A stretch of 64,000 bases of DNA from Mucilaginibacter_A sp964251965 (GCA_964251965.1 CAXULQ010000011.1:47272-111271); one strand, 5' to 3'; positions 15,499 through 24,145 are shown, numbered from the stretch's first letter. Translations and numbers: made by a program. The notes: generated from the letters alone by a model not told the origin.

Positions 15499-16725
15499 TT
15501 ATTTAACTTGTACTGTTTGTTGTATTACATTATTCTTTAAATCCCTTATCCGTAAATTATATTGTCCTGTATTTAATACAAGCGCAATTTTATCATCCGG
15601 TTTCTCAATTTCAATGATGTCTGCTGGTACTGCCACAGAAATATTTTCTCCTTGATGATAGGCAGAAATCATAATTGGATAAACGAAATTGGTATGTTCA
15701 AAATTTACAAAGTAATACTTCTTAGTTTTATTATAAACAAGCCAGTTGGGTCTTCCATTAATATATTTTGTTCTTGGAAAGAATACAACCATATCAACTT
15801 TGTGGTTTTTATTTAAATCACTAAAAACGCCTTTGGATGAAACAAAGACACTTGGTTCTTTTACATTTGTCCGATTATAGTAAGGATCGCCGTTTTCTTC
15901 CAGTAAATCTTGTTGATCTATAGTAAGCGGGTCTATGTTAAAGTTTAATTTTAGCATAGCTGCCATTAGCCCTGAACTATCTTTTAAATTTTCGTTTAAA
16001 TGTCCATATCCACAGTGTACTAGTATTTTCGCATTTGGGTCTTTTTGGAGTATTTGAGCGATGTTTTTTGCTTGTCCTTTTTCTCTGCCCATCATTCTTT
16101 CTCCCGGGTCTTTTATATCACTCGCATAATGTTCATAAGCAACTAAATTGTATCCTATTTTTAATGCTTGCCTTACTAAATTTCCATATTGTGGCTCGTC
16201 CATGTAAAACCCTGTAGTTTTTATCGGGTATTTTCTATTGTTTAATTCTTTATCTTCTTTTGATTTATAAATTGTATCATCTCTGGATAAATCTTCCACA
16301 CATAAATAACGAAATCCTTGTTTATATAATCTTTCAAGCAGCAAACTTGTAAAAACCCTATTCTGGGGTTGATAATGAGCTTCGTTTGTAATAACCACTT
16401 TATATCGCTCTGCCGTTTTTGTAATAACATCAACCGCATTTTCAGGCTTAAATGTGCTGAAATAAATACTATCTGCTTTGGGTTTTTCAGGAATATTCAT
16501 AGCCGCCTTATTCTTTTCAAGGTAAAGGTTTTGAGTAGCAAGAGAAGCTTTATAGTTTCCAATTTTCGAAAAAAGAACAGCATAAGTTTGAAATTGCCAA
16601 GAATTAGTTTCATTGTCTACCATCTTTTGAATCTCTTTAGAAAATAAGTAATCCTTGCCTACCTGTCCAAAAATTGATAATGAAATTAAAATTAATGTGA
16701 GCGAAAGAAAAAGTTGTTTTTTCAT
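15499..16725 (-). CDS. secreted EreA/ChaN-like fold protein (putative)
   Basis: 408 residues with signal peptide (1-20, ending IFGQ). The central part has the spaced His/Glu pattern of the EreA/ChaN superfamily: VVITNEAHYQPQNR, then RYLCVEDL, GYNLVAYEH and KILVHCGYGHLNE. The last ~120 residues look like beta domains. In the Ere family a histidine and glutamates hydrolyse a macrolide lactone; here the substrate is unknown and resistance should not be assumed. It is in line with the Ter genes but separated by 59 and 189 bases, so it may be independently expressed or a later insertion. Confidence 0.5.
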   Translation of the reverse strand: MKKQLFLSLTLILISLSIFGQVGKDYLFSKEIQKMVDNETNSWQFQTYAVLFSKIGNYKASLATQNLYLEKNKAAMNIPEKPKADSIYFSTFKPENAVDVITKTAERYKVVITNEAHYQPQNRVFTSLLLERLYKQGFRYLCVEDLSRDDTIYKSKEDKELNNRKYPIKTTGFYMDEPQYGNLVRQALKIGYNLVAYEHYASDIKDPGERMMGREKGQAKNIAQILQKDPNAKILVHCGYGHLNENLKDSSGLMAAMLKLNFNIDPLTIDQQDLLEENGDPYYNRTNVKEPSVFVSSKGVFSDLNKNHKVDMVVFFPRTKYINGRPNWLVYNKTKKYYFVNFEHTNFVYPIMISAYHQGENISVAVPADIIEIEKPDDKIALVLNTGQYNLRIRDLKNNVIQQTVQVK

Positions 16726-16784
16726 TTTTTAACTCTCTTGGGTTATTACTTAACTGTTTTATACTAACTCTGTGCTGCAATCAA

Positions 16785-17399
16785 TTATAAATACTGATTG
16801 ATAACCGTTGTAATCGTTTCCGGCAGCTTTTTGTCTTTAGTTGGTTCGCCGATGGCATTGAATTTCCACTCGCCGTTGCGTTTGTAAAAAATGCCCATCA
16901 CCATAGAAACGTAACCGGCAAAGCCCGAATTGTGCGCAATATCATAAGTGGCAAAAACTTCTTTCACCATTTTTGGCGTTCCTTCGTAAATGCGGATGGA
17001 AGCAAACGGGATTTTACCAAAATCGTGGCCGCGGAAACTGTTCAGCACAAACGCAACGTGCTCGATATTTGCGTTCAGCAAAGAAAAATCGATCGTGATA
17101 ATTTCATTGTCTAAACCATCATCACCGTCAATATCTCCGGTCAAATCATCACCGCTATGTTTTACAGAACCATTTTTAGATTTGAGGTTTCCAAAATAAA
17201 TGGTTTCCTGCAACTTTTTGTTGGCGTCAAACAAAGCGCAACTTGCATCCAAGTCAACTGCTTCTTTTGTTGCACCTAAACCAAAAAAACCTTTTCTTTC
17301 AATGGCGCCCCAATTAATGCCCACGCAAATGTTTTGCAAGGTGGTGCCGTTGCTTTTTTGAAGGTTAATACGTTGTCCTTTTTGAAGATTAATGGCCAT
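16785..17399 (-). CDS. TerD-family protein (TerZ-like)
   Basis: 204 residues. It starts with the shared leader MAINLQKGQRINL and has an early insertion (GFFGLGATKEAVDLDASCAL). The two calcium-site motifs of the TerD fold are DLDAS and HSGDDLTGDIDGDDGLDNE. The insertion around residue 40 resembles the TerZ/TerX subtype. TerD proteins are cytoplasmic double-sandwich Ca-binding proteins thought to assemble at the membrane with TerC. It follows the next TerD gene by 4 bases. Confidence 0.92.
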   Translation of the reverse strand: MAINLQKGQRINLQKSNGTTLQNICVGINWGAIERKGFFGLGATKEAVDLDASCALFDANKKLQETIYFGNLKSKNGSVKHSGDDLTGDIDGDDGLDNEIITIDFSLLNANIEHVAFVLNSFRGHDFGKIPFASIRIYEGTPKMVKEVFATYDIAHNSGFAGYVSMVMGIFYKRNGEWKFNAIGEPTKDKKLPETITTVINQYL

Positions 17400-17403
17400 A
17401 ATT

Positions 17404-17958
17404 TTAATTGTATTTGTTTAAATAATCCTGCAAACCGCCTTTCATGCCAACGCCAACAGCTTCAAATTTCCATTTGCCTTCGCGTTTGTAAATGCGGCCA
17501 AATTCTACTGCTGTTTCTATCGAAAAATCTTCTTCCAACTCATATTTTAAAATATCGGCGTTGGTATCGGTATCAAAAATACGTACAAACGAATTTTTAA
17601 CCTGGCCAAAATTTTGCCTGCGGTTTGCTGCTTCGTGTATGGTTACCACTACGCAAATTTCCGTCGTCTTTGGATCAACTTTAGCAAGATCAATTTTGAT
17701 CTGTTCGTCATCGCCATCGCCTGCGCCGGTTAAATTATCGCCGGTATGTTCTACGCCGCCATCCGGCGACAGCAAATTGTTGTAAAAAACGAAATGCTCG
17801 TCCGAAAGTAGCTTTTTGTTTTCGCCCAGAATAAAAACCGAAGCATCGAGGTCAAATTCAGTTCCTGTAGCCGCACTATTGGTGTCCCAGCCTAAACCGA
17901 TGGTAAATTTTGGCGCGTTTATATTTTCACGTTGCCCTTTTTGCAAGTTAATTGCCAT
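17404..17958 (-). CDS. TerD-family protein (TerD/E-like)
   Basis: 184 residues of canonical TerD: leader MAINLQKGQR, GLGWDTN, FDLDASVFIL, HTGDNLTGAGDGDDEQIKID and GRIYKREGKWKFEAVG. All acidic calcium ligands appear present. It begins inside the end of the phosphoribosyltransferase gene (11-base overlap), which implies translational coupling within the Ter operon. Confidence 0.94.
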   Translation of the reverse strand: MAINLQKGQRENINAPKFTIGLGWDTNSAATGTEFDLDASVFILGENKKLLSDEHFVFYNNLLSPDGGVEHTGDNLTGAGDGDDEQIKIDLAKVDPKTTEICVVVTIHEAANRRQNFGQVKNSFVRIFDTDTNADILKYELEEDFSIETAVEFGRIYKREGKWKFEAVGVGMKGGLQDYLNKYN

Positions 17959-18784
17959 GCTGTAATTGTTTTTTAGTGTTGAGGTAAAGCTTTATATAAT
18001 TCAAATTTACACGATAACTTTCCATTAAATGGTAACTGTTGCCCAATGCCATGTTGTAAAGGTGCGTAATAAAAGCGTTTGTTTGGTTTTGTAAAAAAAT
18101 GCAGAAGCTGCTGTGTTGATAATTCAACAGGTATTTTACCAGTCTTGTATTGATGCAAAAATGATTGCTGTTGATAATCCTGTCCAAATCAAAAATGGAT
18201 TTTACCTGGTGATAATTTAAATAATTTTCAAAGTTTGGATGAATGTTTTTGTTGACCAGTTCGGCAAAATACAACATGTGTATCTCGTTTTGCAGCCCGT
18301 AATCTTTCACCATTTTCAAAATCATCCGCTCGTGGCTTCCGGTAATTTTTATATCATCTAAAAACAGCAAGGTTTTACCTGAGATAAAAGCTTTATCGAT
18401 ATGAAAAGAATCTTTACTGATCAAATTGATCCTTTCTTCGGCATTTAATTCGCCGTAATCTTCTTTGTAAGTAACGGTGCGGTGTACTTTTGCTTCCTGC
18501 ACAACCGGAAAACCATGATCGGCCAGCCATTGGTTTAACTGAAACACAAAATGGTTTTTCATGGCGAAAGTAGCCGTTGGAATAAAAGAATACGGACTGG
18601 AAACGACCACAATTTGCTGATGGATTGGATCAACTTTTAACTTTTCAATAAAACCGTTGGCCAAATCAGTACCGAAATTTTTTGCAACAGCTTCGTCGCC
18701 AAATTTAAAACGGCTGTAATCATCCGCAGAAAAACCGAAACTGTGCGTATCGTTAATTGGATGTAAAGTGTAAGTTGATAACAT
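17948..18784 (-). CDS. Ter-associated phosphoribosyltransferase-fold protein
   Basis: 278 residues. The PRPP-binding motif is LLFLDDIKITGSHERM at about residue 136, matching hhhhDDhxxTGxT of type I phosphoribosyltransferases, and the N-terminal half has VVVSSPYSFIPTATFAM. Comparative genomics of Ter systems (Anantharaman, Iyer and Aravind) described linked phosphoribosyltransferase and HAD genes as part of a predicted nucleoside-like metabolite pathway; this gene and the next fit that module. The substrate is unknown. It overlaps the HAD gene by 32 bases and the downstream terD by 11. Confidence 0.8.
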   Translation of the reverse strand: MLSTYTLHPINDTHSFGFSADDYSRFKFGDEAVAKNFGTDLANGFIEKLKVDPIHQQIVVVSSPYSFIPTATFAMKNHFVFQLNQWLADHGFPVVQEAKVHRTVTYKEDYGELNAEERINLISKDSFHIDKAFISGKTLLFLDDIKITGSHERMILKMVKDYGLQNEIHMLYFAELVNKNIHPNFENYLNYHQVKSIFDLDRIINSNHFCINTRLVKYLLNYQHSSFCIFLQNQTNAFITHLYNMALGNSYHLMESYRVNLNYIKLYLNTKKQLQHGN

Positions 18785-19481
18785 CTTTGGTTAAACTTGA
18801 AATCTGTTGATCATTTGAGTTGATAAGCAAACTTTGGATACCAACTGCATCTGCACCTTTTATATCTGCATTTTGGTTATCGCCAATATGGATAATTTTA
18901 TCCAAACAGATGTTTTCCGTCTTTTTAATCGCAGCAATTTGGTTCAGCATCAACTTAAAAAATTCTGGGTTAGGTTTAGACATTCCAACTTCGTCTGTGT
19001 ATAACTGAAAATCAAAATATCGATCTAAGTTAAGCTGCTTTAGCACTTTACGCAAAGTTTTTCCGCGGATAAAACCCGTATTGCTTAAAATACTGGTGCT
19101 GCTCTCGCCCGTTTTGCAAATTTGCGCCAGCACATTTATGGTTTGGCTGCAATATACCAAAGGCAAATGTTTAAACAGCAAGGTTTCCATTTCCTTTTCC
19201 AGCAAATCCAAATTTATATCCGGTAAAAGAAGCATGTCTTCATTTATCCGGCTAATCACCATCAAGTACATTTTATCGGCATCAATATTTTTACCGGTTT
19301 TTTCGTTAATGGCATTGCACATTAAATCAACCTGCCTAAAAATCAAAGCTATTTCTTCTATTGTTTTATGTTGATGGTTGAAGTTTTGATGAAAAAACTT
19401 CGTCCTTTCCTGTTTAAAAAGTGGATTGGAACGGATCAGCGTGAGCCACAAATCAAAAGAATAATGCTGGTATTTGGGCAT
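18753..19481 (-). CDS. Ter-associated HAD-superfamily hydrolase
   Basis: 242 residues. HAD motif I is FDLWLTL with the nucleophile at D10; the second motif I acid is Trp, as in several FDLWGTL-type members, which may alter phosphatase chemistry. Motif II is ILSNTGF, the motif III lysine lies near GMSKPNPEFF, and motif IV is IHIGDNQNADIKGA. It is grouped with phosphoribosyltransferase and TerD genes, as in the predicted Ter metabolite pathway. An in-gene copy of the TGCTTCTTTTA repeat encodes MLLLP at residues 83-87. Confidence 0.85.
   Translation of the reverse strand: MPKYQHYSFDLWLTLIRSNPLFKQERTKFFHQNFNHQHKTIEEIALIFRQVDLMCNAINEKTGKNIDADKMYLMVISRINEDMLLLPDINLDLLEKEMETLLFKHLPLVYCSQTINVLAQICKTGESSTSILSNTGFIRGKTLRKVLKQLNLDRYFDFQLYTDEVGMSKPNPEFFKLMLNQIAAIKKTENICLDKIIHIGDNQNADIKGADAVGIQSLLINSNDQQISSLTKDVINLHFTSN
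19222..19235 (-). repeat. TGCTTCTTTTA repeat inside the HAD gene
   Basis: GGTAAAAGAAGCAT on plus; read with the gene as ATG CTT CTT TTA CCG. It keeps the ACC extension seen in intergenic copies. Confidence 0.75.
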
Positions 19482-19493
19482 AAGTTTTTATAC

Positions 19494-19507
19494 GATAAAA
19501 GAAGCAT
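19494..19507 (-). repeat. single TGCTTCTTTTA repeat
   Basis: GATAAAAGAAGCAT in the 40-base gap between the first terD gene and the HAD gene, 15 bases past the terD stop on minus. On minus it continues TATAAAAACTT, as in the extended consensus. Confidence 0.8.
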
Positions 19508-19521
19508 TGTTTTGTTACAGC

Positions 19522-20097
19522 TTACTTGATAATTTGGCCTTTAAAATATTTGGCCAAAAAGAAAGCCAGGTCTTCGCGGTAGCCAATGCCCGAAGCTTCA
19601 AATTTCCAGCTATTGTTGCGCTTGTACAAGCGGCCAAATTCTACGCCGGTTTCTATGGAAAAATCTTCGCCTAATTCATATCTAACAATTTCCTCGTTGG
19701 TTGCATCGTCCACAATCCGGATGTAAGAATCGCGCACTTGTCCGTAATTTTGTTTCCGGGCGATGGCTTCATGGATCGTTACCACAAAGAGGATTTCAGT
19801 AATTTGTTCGCTCACTTTTGTTAAATTAACACTGATGGTTTCATCATCGCCGCCGTCGCTGTTGCCGCCGGTTGGGTCATCGCCAGAATGACAAAGTGCG
19901 CCATCCGGAGAATTGGTGTTTCCGTAGAAAACAAAAAATTCTTCAGCAGGAATTAAACGGTTTTGGTTGATCATAAATGCAGATGCATCCAGATCGAAAG
20001 CGTAACCCGTTCCTTCATTCGGGTTCCAGCCTAAACCAACACTAATTTTAGAAAGCCCGATGTCAACCCGTTGTCCTTTTTGCAGATTAATTGCCAT
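19522..20097 (-). CDS. TerD-family protein, first gene of the Ter cluster
   Basis: 191 residues: MAINLQKGQRVDI, GLGWNPNEG, FDLDASAFMI, HSGDDPTGGNSDGGDDETIS and GRLYKRNNSWKFEASG. The calcium-binding loop has an extra GNSDGG stretch relative to the 17404 copy. It is the promoter-proximal gene of the cluster; a TAnnTTTG-like promoter precedes it at 20118-20147. Confidence 0.94.
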   Translation of the reverse strand: MAINLQKGQRVDIGLSKISVGLGWNPNEGTGYAFDLDASAFMINQNRLIPAEEFFVFYGNTNSPDGALCHSGDDPTGGNSDGGDDETISVNLTKVSEQITEILFVVTIHEAIARKQNYGQVRDSYIRIVDDATNEEIVRYELGEDFSIETGVEFGRLYKRNNSWKFEASGIGYREDLAFFLAKYFKGQIIK

Positions 20098-20117
20098 GTT
20101 ATAAGTGATTTGCGGAT

Positions 20118-20147
20118 TAAAGTTAACATGTATCGCCGCAAAACAAA
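20118..20147 (-). promoter_or_regulatory. putative promoter of the Ter cluster
   Basis: On minus, TTTG (20147-20144) and TAACTTTA (20125-20118) are separated by 18 bases; the -7 box has one mismatch to TAnnTTTG. The start of the first terD gene lies 20 bases downstream. Confidence 0.4.
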
Positions 20148-20156
20148 ATTATTTAA

Positions 20157-20221
20157 TTGCTTCTTTTATCGCCTAAAAATTATAGAAAGTTTTACTGCTT
20201 TTAGGTCGATAAAAGAAGCAT
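20157..20221. repeat. long inverted TGCTTCTTTTA repeat pair
   Basis: Left arm TGCTTCTTTTATCGCCTAAA at 20158-20177 and right arm TTTAGGTCGATAAAAGAAGC ending 20219 pair over ~21 bp with one or two mismatches around a ~20-base loop. This is the most complete copy and shows the extended consensus on both arms. It lies between divergent Ter and receptor genes, so it is not a simple 3' terminator. Confidence 0.85.
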
Positions 20222-20288
20222 TAGATAGGTTTGATGTGCAAGAACCGCCTGCTTCAATTACCAAGTTGAGTCTTTACCTCTCCTTTTA

Positions 20289-20306
20289 TTTAAATTAATT
20301 CTAAAT
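20289..20306. promoter_or_regulatory. palindrome upstream of receptor promoter (operator candidate)
   Basis: TTTAAATTAATTCTAAAT, an imperfect inverted repeat similar to the better palindrome at 20348. It ends 4 bases before the TTTG -33 box. Confidence 0.45.
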
Positions 20307-20310
20307 AATT

Positions 20311-20341
20311 TTTGCATTCCTAAAATTGGATTTTATATTTG
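20311..20341 (+). promoter_or_regulatory. promoter of the TonB-dependent receptor operon
   Basis: TTTG at 20311-20314 and TATATTTG at 20334-20341 with 19 bases between them, a full match to the Bacteroidota housekeeping promoter. The receptor ATG is 47 bases downstream. Confidence 0.65.
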
Positions 20342-20347
20342 TATCAG

Positions 20348-20365
20348 ATTAGAATCAATCTAAAT
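20348..20365. promoter_or_regulatory. palindromic operator candidate (Fur-like) at the start site
   Basis: ATTAGAATCAATCTAAAT contains TTAGA-5-TCTAA, a perfect 5 bp inverted repeat, positioned right after the -7 box where a repressor would block initiation. It precedes a siderophore receptor, which suggests iron control. Confidence 0.5.
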
Positions 20366-20388
20366 AAAAATAGCGATTAAAATTAAAT

Positions 20389-22818
20389 ATGTGTAAATCA
20401 ATTTTACTCCCTTTACTCCTGCTGATTACAATAATTACAACTGCTGATGCCCAGATAATTTTGGGTAAGATCTCCGGAAAAATAAGAACAACTGACGGAA
20501 AAACAGAATCTGGTATAACCGTAATGGTTAAAGAATTAAAACGAACAACCACTACCAAAGATGATGGCAGTTACACTTTCAGCAACATCAAACCTGGTAG
20601 TTATACGGTAAGAATTTCGTGTGTTGGCTGTGCCAGTAAAGAAACGACGGTAAACACTTTGGCAGGCAAAACTGTAATTGCAGATTTTACTTTATCCGAA
20701 AACTCTTCCCAGCTATCCGAAGTAAATATTAATGCCCGTAAAAACAGTAACAATACACTGGTAACATTGGGCAAAGCCGCTATCAGTCCGTTAGATTTGC
20801 CGCAAAGTACCGGCGTGGTAACCAGTCGTGTAATTGAAGATCAGCAAGTTAACCGTTTAGGCGATGCGTTAAAAAATGTAAGCGGCGTTTCGTTAACGCA
20901 AACCCGTGGCGGCGTTTCCGAATCTTTCTCGGCACGCGGTTATACCATTGGCGTTGCAGGCGCTGCCGGAAGTATTTTTAGAAATGGTGTGTTGACCAAT
21001 ACGGCAGGTTTCCCTGATGCCAGCACTTTAGAATCAATCGAGGTTTTAAAAGGAAGTTCTGCCTTGCTTTATGGAAACACTTCCGGCGGGTTAGTCATTA
21101 ATTTAGTAACTAAAAAACCCAAATTTGATTTTGGCGGCGAAGTTGCCATGCGCTACGGCAGTTATAATGATTATAAACCGATTGTAGATGTTTACGGGCC
21201 GATCAGTAAAAACGTTGCTTTCCGCGTCATCGGAACTTATGAAAACAGCGATAGTTATCGTGCTCAGGTTAAAACTAAAATAACCAACTTTAGTCCTTCT
21301 TTACTTTTTAACCTCGGTTCAAAAACAACTTTATTGGTAGAAGGCAATTATTTAAAATCAGATCTTACACCTGATAACGGCGTTGGAACCATCAATTCAG
21401 GCCGCGCAATTCCCGATGTTCCCCGTTCTCAATTTATCAATACCAATTGGGCATACAGTAATTTAGAACAAGGAACCGGCTCAGTTACCTTAAATCACCG
21501 TTTTAATGATAGCTGGAATTTGAACGCTATCGGCTCTTTGCAAGGAACAAGTGTAAATTCTTTCGGCTCCAGTTTACCAAATAACGTTGGTGCCGATGGA
21601 ACCTGGAACAGAGGTTTAGCCCGCGCCAAAACTTATGAAGGCGATTATACCGGACAAGTTAACCTGAACGGAAAGTTTAAAACCGGTTTTCTAAGCCATC
21701 AATTATTGGTGGGGACGGATTTTGCAGAAGTGTTAAACATAAGCAGGAACTTCGCGATCAGCGGAATTACGGCCACACAAACTACTTACGATAAAATCAA
21801 CATTATTAATCAGGATGAATTTACACCACGAACCGACATTCCAAACTCAACCGACACTTTGCGCACCAAATCGCCGTCTTACCGTTTTGGTTACTATGCA
21901 CAGGATTTGATCAGCATCACCGATAAATTCAAAGTATTGGCCGGTTTGCGTTATACCATCCAAAAAACAGAACAAACTTACATCTCCAATTTAAGAACCG
22001 GTTTGGATAGCAGAGGAACAGCATCAACTAAAATAGATAAAGCATTTTCGCCCAAAATAGCTTTAATTTATCAGCCGATTAAAACGACTTCTATTTACGC
22101 TACCTACAGCAACAACTTCAATACAAATTCTTCTTACACAGATATTTACGGCGCAACTTTAAAACCTTCAACGGTTGATCAGTACGAAGCTGGTATCAAG
22201 AATGATCTTTTTAACGGAAAGCTTACGGCCAATGTAAGTGTTTATCGAATCACCAATAGCGATTTGGCAATACAAGCGCAGTTTGACCGAAACGGAAACC
22301 CAAATACAGTATCAACCGTGAGAGAGTTTAGCGGACAAACAAAAAGTGATGGTTTTGATATCGATATTAACGGAAACATCTCCAAAAACTTTTATTTTGT
22401 TACCGGTTACAGCCACAATTATATCCGCTACACCAAAACAACGGGCACAACCGGTTCTTACACAGTTGGCGAACGTTTGGTTAACAGCCCGGCCAATACT
22501 TTTAACGGAAGCTTGTTTTACACGTTTGATCTTCCTGCTTTGCGCGGCTTAAAATTAGGCGCTTCTGCATTTTATACCGGTTCTCGTTTTGGCGGATACA
22601 ACAACACGGTTAATCAAACCCAAAAATACAGCCGTTTAATTCCGTTAAGCGGTTTTACAACCGTTGATCTTTCTGCCGGTTATGGCTACAAAAGGCTTTC
22701 TTTACTGGCAAAAATTTCCAATATCGGCAATACTTTAAACTATCTCATCCACGATAATTACAGCATTACGCCGACTGCGCCGCGCCAATTTTTAACTACT
22801 TTGGCTTATAAATTTTAG
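20389..22818 (+). CDS. TonB-dependent siderophore receptor
   Basis: 809 residues. Signal peptide (1-21, ending ADAQ), an N-terminal carboxypeptidase-regulatory-like beta domain (about 25-105, ISGKIRTTDGKTESGITVMV), then the plug with LPQSTGVVTSRVIEDQQ, RLGDALKNVSGVSL and GGVSESFSARGY, and a 22-strand barrel ending LTTLAYKF. The plug is of the FhuE/FpvA/ferrichrome type. The extra N-terminal domain is common in Bacteroidota receptors. It is followed after 45 bases by a PepSY membrane protein, a frequent partner in ferric-siderophore reduction. Confidence 0.93.
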   Translation: MCKSILLPLLLLITIITTADAQIILGKISGKIRTTDGKTESGITVMVKELKRTTTTKDDGSYTFSNIKPGSYTVRISCVGCASKETTVNTLAGKTVIADFTLSENSSQLSEVNINARKNSNNTLVTLGKAAISPLDLPQSTGVVTSRVIEDQQVNRLGDALKNVSGVSLTQTRGGVSESFSARGYTIGVAGAAGSIFRNGVLTNTAGFPDASTLESIEVLKGSSALLYGNTSGGLVINLVTKKPKFDFGGEVAMRYGSYNDYKPIVDVYGPISKNVAFRVIGTYENSDSYRAQVKTKITNFSPSLLFNLGSKTTLLVEGNYLKSDLTPDNGVGTINSGRAIPDVPRSQFINTNWAYSNLEQGTGSVTLNHRFNDSWNLNAIGSLQGTSVNSFGSSLPNNVGADGTWNRGLARAKTYEGDYTGQVNLNGKFKTGFLSHQLLVGTDFAEVLNISRNFAISGITATQTTYDKINIINQDEFTPRTDIPNSTDTLRTKSPSYRFGYYAQDLISITDKFKVLAGLRYTIQKTEQTYISNLRTGLDSRGTASTKIDKAFSPKIALIYQPIKTTSIYATYSNNFNTNSSYTDIYGATLKPSTVDQYEAGIKNDLFNGKLTANVSVYRITNSDLAIQAQFDRNGNPNTVSTVREFSGQTKSDGFDIDINGNISKNFYFVTGYSHNYIRYTKTTGTTGSYTVGERLVNSPANTFNGSLFYTFDLPALRGLKLGASAFYTGSRFGGYNNTVNQTQKYSRLIPLSGFTTVDLSAGYGYKRLSLLAKISNIGNTLNYLIHDNYSITPTAPRQFLTTLAYKF

Positions 22819-22847
22819 AATCAGCACAACAACAACCATTTTATACT

Positions 22848-22861
22848 GGTAAAAACAGCAT
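22848..22861 (-). repeat. variant repeat, TGTT form
   Basis: GGTAAAAACAGCAT, the same frame as GGTAAAAGAAGCAT with GA replaced by AC. It lies directly before the PepSY gene start codon at 22864. Confidence 0.45.
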
Positions 22862-22863
22862 TC

Positions 22864-24129
22864 ATGAAAACCGTATTCCGTAACATTCACCTTTACCTTA
22901 GTTTGGCCGCAGGTATCATCATTTTTTGCTCGTGTTTAACCGGTACAATGATGGTTTTTGAAGATGAAATAGAACACGCATTGCATCATGAACGCTATTT
23001 TGTGGAGCCGCAAAAGCAACGCTTACCAACTGCCCAACTTATTTTTAATGCGCTAAAAGAAGTACCAAAAGCCAAATTGGGCAGCGTAAAGGTTTATGCC
23101 GAAGCAGAAAGAACGGTAGAAATTGGGTTGATTATTCCCGAGAAAAAAGGCAGAAAAGGCGAAGGTGAGCATGAAGAACACGGCCCAAACCAGGAACGGC
23201 AGGAACACGGCCAAGAACACGGTGATGAACATCGCGGCCCGCAAGGTGCGGAAGGAGAAAACAAAGGGCCGAAAGGCGGCGGCGAAAGGCCAAACCTAAC
23301 CGTTTTTGTAAACCCTTACACCGGCCAGGTTACCGATCGATTTGATCAACGCAAATCGTTTTTTAAAACAGTAGAAATGCTGCACCGCTTTTTGCTGGCC
23401 GGTAAAGACAGTGTGGGCAACAAATTGGTCGCCTTTTCTACCTTGTTTTTTCTGTTTATTTTGATGACCGGCGTAATCTTATGGTGGCCGAAAAACAAAA
23501 AAATCATGCGACAGCGTTTACGCTACAAATGGGACGGCAGCCAGAAACGCCTAATTCACGATCTGCATATTGTAACCGGTTTTTACACTTCTCTTTTTCT
23601 ATTGATTATTGTTTTTACCGGATTGATCATGACTTTTTCCTGGGCAAACAAACTGCTATTTGCCATCACCGGTTCTAAACCCGTTTTTGAACAGCCAAAA
23701 CCTTCGACATCCGTTTATCAGGCAGGAATAAAACCGCTGCCAATCGGCGAAATTTTGGCTTTGCAGGAAGAAATAGAACATGTTTCCTCCTACACCATTC
23801 GTCCGCCGCGCGATTCTTCCGGCACTTTTAACATCAATGTTTTGCCGGAAGGAGCCGTGGAAACTGCATTAGATACTTACTTTGTCGACCAATATTCCGG
23901 GAAAGTAATCAGCATACAAAAATTCGCAGATAAAAGTGCCGGACAACGTGCCCGCGCGTTTGTAAAACCGATTCATACAGGTTCTATTTATGGCTGGAAA
24001 ACCAAAATTATCAGTTTTATCGTGTGTTTGTTATCGCTGATTTTCCCGGTTACGGGCGTGATGATGTGGCTGAACCGGATTAAAAAAAAGACCGATAAAA
24101 GAAGTATCGGTCAGGTTGCTTTAGGTTGA
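22864..24129 (+). CDS. PepSY-associated transmembrane protein with His-rich insert
   Basis: 421 residues with about four transmembrane helices (about 9-30, 190-210, 237-258, 380-402) and PepSY-type periplasmic regions. Proteins of this family next to siderophore receptors are proposed inner-membrane ferric reductases. Residues about 100-143 form a hydrophilic insert of His, Glu, Gly and Pro (GEHEEHGPNQERQEHGQEHG) that looks metal-binding. Conserved transmembrane histidines (DLHIVTGFYTSLF, VKPIHTGSIYGW) could hold haem. It is likely co-transcribed with the receptor. A variant repeat (GATAAAAGAAGTAT, 24094-24107) lies in its last codons. Confidence 0.85.
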   Translation: MKTVFRNIHLYLSLAAGIIIFCSCLTGTMMVFEDEIEHALHHERYFVEPQKQRLPTAQLIFNALKEVPKAKLGSVKVYAEAERTVEIGLIIPEKKGRKGEGEHEEHGPNQERQEHGQEHGDEHRGPQGAEGENKGPKGGGERPNLTVFVNPYTGQVTDRFDQRKSFFKTVEMLHRFLLAGKDSVGNKLVAFSTLFFLFILMTGVILWWPKNKKIMRQRLRYKWDGSQKRLIHDLHIVTGFYTSLFLLIIVFTGLIMTFSWANKLLFAITGSKPVFEQPKPSTSVYQAGIKPLPIGEILALQEEIEHVSSYTIRPPRDSSGTFNINVLPEGAVETALDTYFVDQYSGKVISIQKFADKSAGQRARAFVKPIHTGSIYGWKTKIISFIVCLLSLIFPVTGVMMWLNRIKKKTDKRSIGQVALG

Positions 24130-24145
24130 TTAAAAAGAAAAGCCG

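Noticed and set aside
16785..20097. Three TerD genes as recent tandem duplicates
   Set aside because: They differ clearly in calcium loops and insertions (TerZ-like versus TerD-like), which points to old paralogues.
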